A stretch of DNA of 8,381 nt from an uncultured Ruminococcus sp. (GCA_900551505.1 URWK01000049.1:1-8381); one strand, 5' to 3'; shown: positions 1 to 7,279, counted from the first letter of the stretch. Numbers and translations are program-made. The notes: generated by a model from the letters alone, not told the origin.

Positions 1-101
1 GAATTGATAGCGGAAGTTTCGCTCCCGAAAGCTTTGGTTTAAAATTCTCCGCCCAAACGACCAGTAACAGCAATTCCGTCCCGGAAAATTTCCCATTGTA
101 A
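1..101. other. Left-edge fragment: possible ORF tail or dispersed repeat
   Basis: This stretch is visibly richer in G and C than the A/T-rich DNA that follows. On the + strand one frame is open from the left edge (from position 3) for 32 codons, ending at a TAA at 99-101, with a Ser/Asn/Pro-rich product. On the - strand a 32-codon frame opens at an ATG (complement of 94-96) and runs off the left edge with an Arg-rich product, but no Shine-Dalgarno site precedes it. A short TTCCG/CGGAA hairpin lies at 74-86. I cannot choose between a truncated gene tail, a dispersed extragenic repeat and non-coding sequence. I recognise no protein family. Confidence 0.2.
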
Positions 102-348
102 AAAAGTATGGAATTTTTATTATTTAAAACACGCCCGATTATTAATATTGTTTATATTCAAGTCATTATTGCCAATATGAAAAAAACCGTTTAATTGTGC
201 ATAGTATATAAAAAAATATAAATCGAATAAAAAATAAGGTCGAAAAATACATAAACTAACACTTCTGAAGCATAAAAACTCGCTGAAAAAATAAACTTAT
301 TAGCAATTATTTATAAATATTCGATTACAATTTATATAAAACCTACAA
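102..348. other. A/T-rich intergenic leader, no gene seen
   Basis: About 250 nt of strongly A/T-rich sequence with stops in all frames, upstream of the operon promoter. I found no convincing gene, tRNA, riboswitch or rho-independent terminator. Small imperfect palindromes (for example ATATTG at 145-150 against CAATAT at 173-178) are expected by chance in DNA of this composition. The A and T runs close to the -35 box could act as an UP-like element or be intrinsically curved, but nothing in the sequence proves this. Confidence 0.5.
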
Positions 349-377
349 TTGAATTTTTTTTGTTATGATGATATAAT
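349..377 (+). promoter_or_regulatory. Sigma-A type promoter of the pilus operon
   Basis: A -35 box TTGAAT (349-354, four of six consensus bases) is followed by a 17-bp spacer and a perfect -10 box TATAAT (372-377). TGA immediately before the -10 box supplies the extended TGn motif. Transcription would start near 384, giving a 5' leader of about 56 nt before the pilC start at 440. No operator palindrome overlaps it. No similarly good promoter is obvious in the short gaps further down, so all six genes are probably co-transcribed from here. Confidence 0.75.
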
Positions 378-427
378 GATTGATAATAGGAATATTGGCG
401 CCAAATCAATATTTTGAAGTTTTATTT

Positions 428-435
428 GGAGGTGG
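428..435 (+). promoter_or_regulatory. Ribosome binding site fixing the pilC start at 440
   Basis: GGAGGTGG lies 7 nt (measured from GGAGG) before the ATG at 440. The longer in-frame reading from a TTG at 380 has no such site, and that TTG sits at or before the predicted transcription start, so 440 is the real start. Confidence 0.85.
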
Positions 436-439
436 TTCG

Positions 440-1633
440 ATGAAAAGCTTTTCTTACACAGCCCGGGATGCAGCCGGAAAAACTGTCAAGGGTGCAATGG
501 TGGCTGAAGATGAGAAGGATTTCATGGAAAAAATGCATGAGAAAGGTCTGTTCTGTACAGACTATGCAGAAAGTAAGCAGAAAGAAACAAAGTCTATCCA
601 CAAATTCAAGACGAAGGAACTTGCGTTCAACTGCCGTCAGCTCAGTGCGATGCTGACTTCAGGTCTGACACTTGTAAAGGCTCTGGATATTCTCCAGAAG
701 GAGCAGACTAATGAAGCCGCAAAAGTTATCTGGAGAGATATCTATGAAAATGTTCAGAAAGGTGAATCTTTCTCCGATTCGCTTATTCTCCAGACGGGAG
801 CTTTTCCGCAGTTCCTTATAAGCATGGTCGGTGCAGGCGAATCCAGTGGTTCTCTCGATGTAATTATGCAGAGAATGTCAGACCACTACGCTAAGGAAAG
901 CAAGATGGAGAATACTATTAAGGGCGCTATGATGTATCCTATAATCCTGCTTTGTCTTACGGTTGTAATCGTAATCGGTATGTTTACGTTTATCATGCCT
1001 CAGTTCGTATCCCTTTTTGAAGACCCTGATTCAATGCCTGCACTGACAAAGGCAATGATGGGCTTCAGCGACTTCATGAAAAGCAAATGGTACATACTGC
1101 TTGCGGTAGTGGTGGCACTTGTGTTCGGTATAAAGTATGCTCTGAAAGTACCTGACATAAGAAAGAAATTCGACAAGTTCATAATAAAAGGCCCCGGATT
1201 CGGACCGCTTGTTGTAAAAATCTATACCGCACGTTTTTCAAGAACTCTTTCATCTCTTTATTCAAGCGGTATTGCGATGGTAGAATGTCTTAAAAGAGCA
1301 TCGGACGTACTTTCAAACGCCTACATAAGCGAAAAGTTTGAAGACGTAATTGATGAGGTAAAACAAGGTGAACCGCTTTCAATCGCCGTACAGAGAACAG
1401 AAATATTTGACTCAATGTTCTGTTCAATCATCTATGTAGGTGAAGAAGCCGGAGCTTTGGACACAATCCTTGAAAAGACATCAGAATACTATGAAGAAGA
1501 GTCTGACTCAGCAATTCAGAGACTTGTAAGTATGCTTGAACCTATAATGATTATCATTCTTGGTATCGCTGTAGGTTGCGTAGTAGCTTCGGTTCTTCCT
1601 GCACTGTACTCTTCATTCGAAAATATTTCTTAA
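440..1633 (+). CDS. pilC: Type IV pilus / type II secretion platform protein PilC (GspF family)
   Basis: This 397-residue polytopic membrane protein is the inner-membrane platform on which the motor ATPase is thought to act to add pilins to the filament base. It has the usual family length and the duplicated T2SSF architecture. A soluble N-terminal segment (about 1-60) precedes repeat 1 (about 61-188), with the motif GESSGSLD at 133-140 and a membrane helix near 166-186. A second hydrophobic helix lies near 217-235. Repeat 2 (about 266-388) has the matching GEEAGALD at 334-341 and a final helix near 368-387 after an EP motif. The paired G-E-x-(S/A)-G-x-L-D signatures are diagnostic. The start is set by GGAGGTGG at 428-435. 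It is the first gene after the promoter, although in most systems an ATPase gene comes before pilC. Whether the machine is a pilus or a pseudopilus cannot be decided from this gene alone. Confidence 0.95.
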   Translation: MKSFSYTARDAAGKTVKGAMVAEDEKDFMEKMHEKGLFCTDYAESKQKETKSIHKFKTKELAFNCRQLSAMLTSGLTLVKALDILQKEQTNEAAKVIWRDIYENVQKGESFSDSLILQTGAFPQFLISMVGAGESSGSLDVIMQRMSDHYAKESKMENTIKGAMMYPIILLCLTVVIVIGMFTFIMPQFVSLFEDPDSMPALTKAMMGFSDFMKSKWYILLAVVVALVFGIKYALKVPDIRKKFDKFIIKGPGFGPLVVKIYTARFSRTLSSLYSSGIAMVECLKRASDVLSNAYISEKFEDVIDEVKQGEPLSIAVQRTEIFDSMFCSIIYVGEEAGALDTILEKTSEYYEEESDSAIQRLVSMLEPIMIIILGIAVGCVVASVLPALYSSFENIS

Positions 1634-1663
1634 TCCGAAAGCAACAGAGAGGTGGAAAAATAA

Positions 1664-3334
1664 ATGTTATCATTTGATATTACAGACAGAAGTATAAGAA
1701 TTATCCGAGGCAGTGAAAGCAACGGAAATATCTCAATCAGGTCAGCGGTAACTATTGAACTTGAAGAAGAAGTAATCGTGAACGGTCATGTACAGGACGT
1801 TTCAAGACTTGCCATGATTATCAACGGCGTACTTAAAGAAAACAAGATGCCTGATAAGGAAGCTATCGTTGCAATTTCTTCAAACCTTACAATCTTCAAG
1901 GAACTCCAGATTCCAAAGGCTAAGGAATCCGAATTCTCAAAGATGGTAAAGTCCGAAATGCAAAGTGCTATAGGTAATGACGAAAACTACAGTACATCTT
2001 ACATCATAGTAAATGACGGAAGCCCTGAAGACGAAAAGGGCGGTAAGGGAAAAAAGAAAAAAGAGGAAGACACTTCTTCAGGAGAAAAGGTTACAGTCCT
2101 CGCAACAGCTTGCCCTTACGAAGTCGTAGAAAACTATAAGAAAGTTTTCTCAATCCTCAGTATCTCCCTCAAGTCCATCATGATTGGCTGTAACTGTATC
2201 ACAAAGGTTCTGCTCTCAGGTGACAAGAACATCAGTGCAAAAATGCCTTTGCTTGCCGTACAGATTGATAAGTCCTTCATAAGCTTGAACATCTATGAAA
2301 ACAATCAGCTTTCATTCTCACGTTTCACATCAATTGACCCTGCGGACTATGATGACCCTGATGACTATGTATTCCAGGCGGCAAGTGAAAACATCTTCCG
2401 TATGCTCCAGTTCCAGAAGAACAGAAATATCAATTCACAGATAACAAATGTTGTTATCTACGGTGATACTACGGAATACGAAAGACTCAGCGAAGCCCTT
2501 TCTTCACAGATGGACATAATCACAGACATGATTAAAGTTCCGAACCATGTAAAGGGTTATCAGAATATCGAATTTTCACTCTATGCCAACGCAGTCGGTG
2601 CATTGTATCAGCGTAGCGATAAGGAAAAAGTAAACCTTCTCGAATCCGACACGGTAAACAACAGCAAGCTTAAATCAGACGAATCATTCAAGCTTATGCT
2701 CCTCGGTGCAATATGTGCCCCTGCGGCAGTTGTTGCGGTAATCACAATTATCCTCGCAAGTGTAAACGCTTCAATCAACAACAAGGTTGACAAGATTACG
2801 GCAGAAATCAATTCACAGCAGACAATTGACAGCCTTGCAAAGTTTGATGCAAGAACACTTGCACTTCAGAATGTCAACAACTATGCAACAATGATACAGA
2901 ATGCGAACGATGCTTACAACACACGTCCTTCATTCCAGCAGGAAGTTCTTGACGACCTTGACGCAACACTTGCGGCAGCGGCTGACGAAGCAGGCGTAAA
3001 AGATGCACTTTATCCGTCATACGAATATGCGGACGGCGTTATATCGGTTTCGATTTCCGCAACTCTTCCTGATGACAAAGCTCCGAATTTCCCTGCTCTC
3101 CTGATACAGAAACTCGAGGAATCAGGTAAGTATTGTGAAGGTATTCAGTACACAGGTTACACAATAAGCGAAGAAACCCAGGGCGAAGAAGGCAAGGAAA
3201 AAACTATAAGAAAAGTTTCATTCGCTCTTACAGTTTCACTGAAGCCTGTTGAAATTCAGATTGATGAAAGCGATATACCGACAGATTCAACTGATGACCA
3301 GACTTCACAGACCGAAGAACAGACACAGGAATAA
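1664..3334 (+). CDS. pilM: PilM-PilN fusion pilus alignment protein (GspL-like)
   Basis: This 556-residue protein appears to join PilM and PilN, which are separate genes in many type IV pilus systems. Residues 1 to about 315 follow the PilM/GspL cytoplasmic actin-like layout: an opening FDITDRSIRIIRG segment, a second strand-turn-strand unit near 196-222, and a VVIYGD segment at 263-268. A Lys/Glu-rich insert occupies about 118-141. VNLLE at 323-327 resembles the I-N-L-L-P motif with which PilN N-termini dock into PilM, and marks the junction. A single membrane helix (about 345-366), a helical stalk (about 370-415) and an alpha/beta PilN-like domain (about 425-530) follow, ending in an acidic Thr/Gln-rich tail. 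The likely topology is cytoplasm, one pass, then outside. AGAGGTGG at 1648-1655 precedes the ATG. The gap from pilC is 30 nt and the gap to the PilO-like gene is 14 nt. Glycines and aspartates expected for nucleotide binding are largely replaced. The domain reading is by eye; the order of parts is convincing. Confidence 0.82.
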   Translation: MLSFDITDRSIRIIRGSESNGNISIRSAVTIELEEEVIVNGHVQDVSRLAMIINGVLKENKMPDKEAIVAISSNLTIFKELQIPKAKESEFSKMVKSEMQSAIGNDENYSTSYIIVNDGSPEDEKGGKGKKKKEEDTSSGEKVTVLATACPYEVVENYKKVFSILSISLKSIMIGCNCITKVLLSGDKNISAKMPLLAVQIDKSFISLNIYENNQLSFSRFTSIDPADYDDPDDYVFQAASENIFRMLQFQKNRNINSQITNVVIYGDTTEYERLSEALSSQMDIITDMIKVPNHVKGYQNIEFSLYANAVGALYQRSDKEKVNLLESDTVNNSKLKSDESFKLMLLGAICAPAAVVAVITIILASVNASINNKVDKITAEINSQQTIDSLAKFDARTLALQNVNNYATMIQNANDAYNTRPSFQQEVLDDLDATLAAAADEAGVKDALYPSYEYADGVISVSISATLPDDKAPNFPALLIQKLEESGKYCEGIQYTGYTISEETQGEEGKEKTIRKVSFALTVSLKPVEIQIDESDIPTDSTDDQTSQTEEQTQE

Positions 3335-3348
3335 GGGGGATTTGAAAA

Positions 3349-4068
3349 ATGAAACTGAGCTACAGAGAAAGAATGATATTGCTTGGCTTTATAGTTCTTG
3401 CGATAATTCTTGTCGGAATATTCGTATTCATAAAACCGGCAAACGAAAACATTGCCGCAAGCAAAGCCGTACTTGCAGACCAGCAGTCACAGCTTGACGA
3501 AATCAACAACAAGATTGCACAGATACCGGCACTTGACACAAAAATCAAGGAAGCTTACAGTGAAGCTTCAAAGACGGCAAACAATTTCAGCACACAGCTT
3601 ACAGCATACGAACTTGACAACTTCATAAGGGACAAAATCAATGAAAACAATATGGAACTTACATCAGGACTTCAGGTAAGCGAACCGGCAGTAGTTTCAA
3701 TGGACTATTACACATATGCACCGAATATTATTACATATCCGATTTTTGAAGCTGCCGATATTAACGGAACTCTTGCGAAGGAAATTGAAGAAAAGCTTCT
3801 CCAGAGTACAGTTATCAGCACGAAGACAGTCGAAAACGTACTTTGTTCACAGATTGGCTTCGACTGCAAGGTAAAGAGAGATGACCTCCTCAATTTCATT
3901 TCAGGACTTAACGACCTCGGAGTTACAATCAGGCTCAATAATCTTAATATTCAGGATTACACATTCGGCAAGGACGCAGAAGACCCGAAAGACAAGGGTT
4001 ACTCAACCGTAACAATTGCAATCAGCCTCTACTCCGCACAGCCGATGGAAGAACCGAACCTTGATTGA
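3349..4068 (+). CDS. pilO: PilO-like pilus alignment subcomplex protein
   Basis: This 239-residue bitopic membrane protein has a short basic cytoplasmic start, one membrane helix (about 9-29), and a coiled-coil-like helix (about 31-80) with a Q/L/I/K heptad feel. A C-terminal alpha/beta domain (about 160-229) has alternating strands and a helix of the ferredoxin-like kind seen in PilO and GspM. In characterised systems PilN and PilO form a heterodimer through their stalks and C-terminal domains, linking PilM in the cytoplasm to the pilus base. Its place directly after the PilM-PilN fusion, 14 nt away, supports the assignment more strongly than sequence motifs do, because this family is very divergent. 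The Shine-Dalgarno site AAGGGGGA at 3333-3340 overlaps the previous stop codon, suggesting coupled translation. PilP is not encoded next to it, as expected where there is no outer membrane. Confidence 0.72.
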   Translation: MKLSYRERMILLGFIVLAIILVGIFVFIKPANENIAASKAVLADQQSQLDEINNKIAQIPALDTKIKEAYSEASKTANNFSTQLTAYELDNFIRDKINENNMELTSGLQVSEPAVVSMDYYTYAPNIITYPIFEAADINGTLAKEIEEKLLQSTVISTKTVENVLCSQIGFDCKVKRDDLLNFISGLNDLGVTIRLNNLNIQDYTFGKDAEDPKDKGYSTVTIAISLYSAQPMEEPNLD

Positions 4069-4083
4069 TGTAATTAAGTTGAG

Positions 4084-4105
4084 AAGGGTGGTTATGGTTT
4101 AGATG
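4084..4105 (+). promoter_or_regulatory. Unusual ribosome binding region with an in-frame ATG-GTT-TAG before the start
   Basis: AAGGGTGG at 4084-4091 lies 11 nt before the ATG at 4103, longer than for the other genes of this operon. An earlier ATG at 4094 is only 2 nt from the site and is followed by GTT and TAG, so it would make a two-residue peptide in frame with, and ending directly against, the real start. Confidence 0.5.
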
Positions 4106-6868
4106 AATAAGACGAAAAACCCCAAAAGGCTTAAAGGCGTAGTTCTCTATACTGTTGTCGGCGTAATGATGGTGTTACTGCTCTTTGTAATGTCAGCACT
4201 TGCACTTGCGGCGAACGCCAACAAGATAGCATTACAGGACTACGCAAGAACTCAGACACAATATACAGCACGTTCAGTTGTAGAAAGTGTTGTGCAACAG
4301 CTTACTGACAAGAGTAATACAAGCCTCGGTCAGTCAATCCTCGGAATGAGTGCAGGTAATAAAATTACTCTTAACATGGTTGACGATACAGGCACAGTAA
4401 ACAATACTCTTCCTAACGGTATGGGAACTGTAAAGAGTATAGAAATCGAATATGTCGGAAAAGACGAACTCGGTACAAAATACTATGTTGCAGGTACAGG
4501 AAAAACAATCGTAAGAATTTCAGCAGAAGTAGAACTTGCAGGAAAGACCTCAACATTTTCTCAGTATCTTCTGAATGAATACAGAGCGAAACTTGTAACA
4601 CCATCAACACCGGACGCAGGATTTATTTCACTCGGCGGATTCGGCGGTTCAAACAACCCGCATTTCTATGGTGACGCATACTTTAACATTGACAATATTG
4701 ATGACCCTACAACAGGTTCATATCAGGTAAGAAATGACGGTGTTCTTACAGGAAATCTGTACTTTAACAAGAGCCTCCAATTTAATGCAAACCCAACATT
4801 CCAGTGGGGAGCAGGCAACGGACTTGTAGTACAGGGAAACCTCGAAAGAAGCGACAATATGTACGAATTCAAGTCTATAGCAGGTACTTCAATCGACTAT
4901 CTTGATATTCCTTACCTCTATGTAACGGGAACTCTCAATCAGGGTAAGAAGAATATCGGAACACCTACAGACCCGATTAATATCTACTGCGGAACTTACA
5001 AGAGCGAACGTGACGAACAGCCGAGTATTTACGGTGACGTTTATGTATATGATGCAGGCGGAACAAGTACACTTGGCGGTTCAAAGCCTACAAAGCTTAT
5101 GAACTGGGCGAACACAGTGGTAAATAACCTTAATGGCACAAACTCACTCGGTGGTAACTTCTTCACAAAAGGAAGTCTTAACATTCAGGGTTCAAACGAA
5201 AGTTTTATTTTACAAGGCGATATTATTGTAAACAAAAACCTCAATATTCAGAATATCAAAAACGGTACAAATTATATTGACGGAACGGTCATTGCAGGCG
5301 GTTCACTTAATATCAATTCCTGGGATGACAAAGATATTCAGATAAAAGGCGGTATCTATTGTGACCCTACAGCAATTAATGTTACAGGTAATGCGAAAAT
5401 CAATGGTGTTAAGTACAGTGATTACGGCGATGGAAAGAAGCTTGAATTCTTGCAGGCAGTAAACAAGAGCGCTGATAAAAGCCCATTCTATGATGCTACG
5501 GGAAACCCTGAAAACAGATTGGCACTCGGAACATCTGTAACATTCCAGTCAATCGGCAGAACAGTAACATTTGAAGAACCTTCAGCCGACACAAATGTAT
5601 GGGACGGCACAGCATATGTTCCTTACAGCACACTCAAAGCTACTAAGGAAGCACTTGAAGCAAACACAGCCCGCACAGAAGCAGAAGAACAACAGCTTAA
5701 AGACGTAAGCAAATATATGTACGATGCACAGTATCAGAAGTTCATCGGTGCTGTTAAACGTAACACAAAGACAGATAACACTACTACATATGAAGACTAT
5801 ATGACAGGTCTTGGATATACCAAAGACGAAGTTACAGCAAATATCAACAATGTTGAAGTTCTTTTCCCTCCTAAGATGGAAATTCCGGATATCGAAAACA
5901 ACGTTGTACCGTCACAAACTTCAATTCAAAATAAATTCTTTACAACAGGCGTTGACGGAACAAAACAGCTTATCGGTATGGTATACGAAAACACAAACGG
6001 TATTTCTACAATCTACAAGAAAGGTAACAACCAGAATTATCTTGTAGGAATCGGAGAAGCAGACAGAATGCCTCATGAACTTCCGGGCGGTCACTATACA
6101 ACAAAGGTCGGAGATACGGAAGCAAATGCTATTTCAACAAGTTGTACAATCGTTCTCACAGGTGGTGACCAGAAAATTTATATCAATCCGGGTACAAATG
6201 AAATCTGGATAAACCTCGTTACACAGAGCGAATGGGATACAGCTCGGGGCGAAATAATAATTGACACAAGCCAGGGCGGAAAAGTAAACTTCTTCGTTCC
6301 AAAGGCAGGCGAAAAGTTCCAGTATAAAGACGTATGGAACAATAACAGAGAAATTACAGCAAGCGGAAATATTTCATTTGAAAACATTAAAATTATGACA
6401 AAGAAATATTATGATGCATGGAAAAACCACGAACAACTTAACCTTGCAAAATACGTTGCAGACTATGACCCTGAGCTTGTACCGAACGTATACTTCTATA
6501 TGCCGGGAACAGGAAAACTCAGTTTCAGAAATAACTGTATGTTCACAGGTTACATTTACGCACCGAATGCGGAATTCAGATTTGACAATGGTATAGGCAA
6601 CTTTGATAATAAAGTTGACTATGGTTATTACGACATAACAAAATCACCGATGGAATATCACAAGACTTCTGATGTAACACAGAGTATCGGTATTATCGGT
6701 TCACTTATCGTAGGAGAAGCAAAAGACATTACCAACCAGTTCGCACTCGTACATGTAACACCTGAAAAGACACCTACGGGTTCAGGCGGCAGTGGCGGCA
6801 GCGGTGGCGGAGCTACCGAAGTTAACAACTGGACAGCTATTCAGTTCGGTGCTTACTCAAACGTATAA
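4103..6868 (+). CDS. Giant PilX/GspK-like minor pilin with beta-helical ectodomain
   Basis: The 921-residue product begins like a prepilin: basic residues, KRLKG with the expected cleavage after Gly12, then a long hydrophobic helix (about 13-38). Mature residue 5 is Thr17, not the usual Glu, as in GspK and many PilX-like proteins. A pilin-like helix runs to about 68. Residues about 212-440 contain spaced G-x-hydrophobic strand units (GNLYF, VTGTL, GDVYV, GDIIV, GTVIA, GGIYC, GNAKI), suggesting a right-handed beta-helix like those of bactofilin-type proteins. A charged, probably helical segment (about 505-580) interrupts the beta-rich body. The end region (about 797-885), with FTGYIYAPNAEF and IIGSLIVG, resembles the C-terminal domain common in large PilX-type surface proteins. 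A Gly/Ser linker (893-903) leads to an 18-residue tail. It should be exported and filament-associated; tip adhesin or cap is my inference. There are four cysteines (296, 420, 681, 812). It lies 34 nt after the PilO-like gene. Confidence 0.75.
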   Translation: MNKTKNPKRLKGVVLYTVVGVMMVLLLFVMSALALAANANKIALQDYARTQTQYTARSVVESVVQQLTDKSNTSLGQSILGMSAGNKITLNMVDDTGTVNNTLPNGMGTVKSIEIEYVGKDELGTKYYVAGTGKTIVRISAEVELAGKTSTFSQYLLNEYRAKLVTPSTPDAGFISLGGFGGSNNPHFYGDAYFNIDNIDDPTTGSYQVRNDGVLTGNLYFNKSLQFNANPTFQWGAGNGLVVQGNLERSDNMYEFKSIAGTSIDYLDIPYLYVTGTLNQGKKNIGTPTDPINIYCGTYKSERDEQPSIYGDVYVYDAGGTSTLGGSKPTKLMNWANTVVNNLNGTNSLGGNFFTKGSLNIQGSNESFILQGDIIVNKNLNIQNIKNGTNYIDGTVIAGGSLNINSWDDKDIQIKGGIYCDPTAINVTGNAKINGVKYSDYGDGKKLEFLQAVNKSADKSPFYDATGNPENRLALGTSVTFQSIGRTVTFEEPSADTNVWDGTAYVPYSTLKATKEALEANTARTEAEEQQLKDVSKYMYDAQYQKFIGAVKRNTKTDNTTTYEDYMTGLGYTKDEVTANINNVEVLFPPKMEIPDIENNVVPSQTSIQNKFFTTGVDGTKQLIGMVYENTNGISTIYKKGNNQNYLVGIGEADRMPHELPGGHYTTKVGDTEANAISTSCTIVLTGGDQKIYINPGTNEIWINLVTQSEWDTARGEIIIDTSQGGKVNFFVPKAGEKFQYKDVWNNNREITASGNISFENIKIMTKKYYDAWKNHEQLNLAKYVADYDPELVPNVYFYMPGTGKLSFRNNCMFTGYIYAPNAEFRFDNGIGNFDNKVDYGYYDITKSPMEYHKTSDVTQSIGIIGSLIVGEAKDITNQFALVHVTPEKTPTGSGGSGGSGGGATEVNNWTAIQFGAYSNV
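6779..6811 (+). repeat. Gly/Ser linker-coding repeat near the end of the giant minor pilin
   Basis: Eleven codons encode an uninterrupted Gly/Ser run (residues 893-903) built from GGC/GGT and AGC/AGT/TCA. It sits between the folded C-terminal domain and the last 18 residues and probably forms a flexible tether. Short near-repeats such as this can change length by slippage. Confidence 0.7.
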
Positions 6869-6873
6869 GTATG

Positions 6874-6882
6874 AAAGGAGAG
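6874..6882 (+). promoter_or_regulatory. Ribosome binding site fixing the small pilin start at 6889
   Basis: AAAGGAGAG lies 6 nt before the ATG at 6889 (8 nt from GGAG). An in-frame ATG at 6871 overlaps this site itself and has no site of its own, so the shorter reading is preferred. Confidence 0.85.
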
Positions 6883-6888
6883 ATTACC

Positions 6889-7266
6889 ATGAGAATAAAA
6901 AAACTCAAAAAACGCCTTAAAGGTATGACACTTATCGAAATTATTGTTTCTCTTGCTCTCTTTACCGTTATGTCAGCGGTGCTTCTTACGGCTTGTCTGT
7001 ATGCAAACAAAATGATTATAAGAACGAACAAACTTACAAACAAAGTAAATTACCAGTCACCGATTGCGGAAAACAGACTTAACACAGACGCAAATGTAAC
7101 AGCAAATTCCGGAACAATTCGTTTCCGTGATTCTTCCGGAAAGTCATACAGTGTTGATGTAAGTCAGTATGAAGTAAAATCAAAGTACACGGATTCTTCA
7201 AAAACGTCATACGATGACGACATTGCAAGCAATTTCAAATACTTTGTGCCGACAACAACGCCATAA
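6889..7266 (+). CDS. Small type IV pilin-like protein (GspI/PilV-like) with class III signal
   Basis: This 125-residue prepilin has a textbook class III signal: a basic leader of 12 residues ending in KRLKG, then mature sequence MTLIEIIVSLALF with Glu at mature position 5 (Glu17). The hydrophobic helix runs to about residue 40. A prepilin peptidase would cut after Gly12 and probably N-methylate Met13, leaving about 113 residues. The globular part is small and polar, with a short strand-rich end (around 73-120) and only one cysteine, which lies in the membrane helix. The start was chosen from the Shine-Dalgarno site at 6874-6882. It follows the giant minor pilin by 20 nt and its stop codon overlaps the next gene's ribosome site. 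Its place before a PilW/GspJ-like gene suggests a minor pilin of the GspI/PilV type. A major pilin is less likely but cannot be excluded. Confidence 0.88.
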   Translation: MRIKKLKKRLKGMTLIEIIVSLALFTVMSAVLLTACLYANKMIIRTNKLTNKVNYQSPIAENRLNTDANVTANSGTIRFRDSSGKSYSVDVSQYEVKSKYTDSSKTSYDDDIASNFKYFVPTTTP

Positions 7267-7279
7267 GGAGTGAGAATAC

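Noticed and set aside
145..178. ATATTG...CAATAT inverted repeat as an operator or terminator
   Set aside because: Six-base A/T arms with a 22-base loop and no T-tract are expected by chance.
195..222. Possible second promoter, TTGTGC with TATAAA after 16 bp
   Set aside because: The -35 match is poor and TATA-like strings are common by chance here; the promoter at 349-377 is far better.
239..245. GGTCGAA resembling a Spo0A box
   Set aside because: A single 6-of-7 match in A/T-rich DNA more than 100 bp upstream of the promoter is not evidence of regulation.
380..439. N-terminal extension of pilC from a TTG at 380
   Set aside because: The TTG lies at or before the predicted transcription start, has no ribosome site and adds residues unlike the family, while ATG 440 has a strong site 7 nt upstream.
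6871..6888. Earlier ATG for the small pilin, adding six residues
   Set aside because: That ATG overlaps the Shine-Dalgarno sequence serving 6889 and has none of its own.
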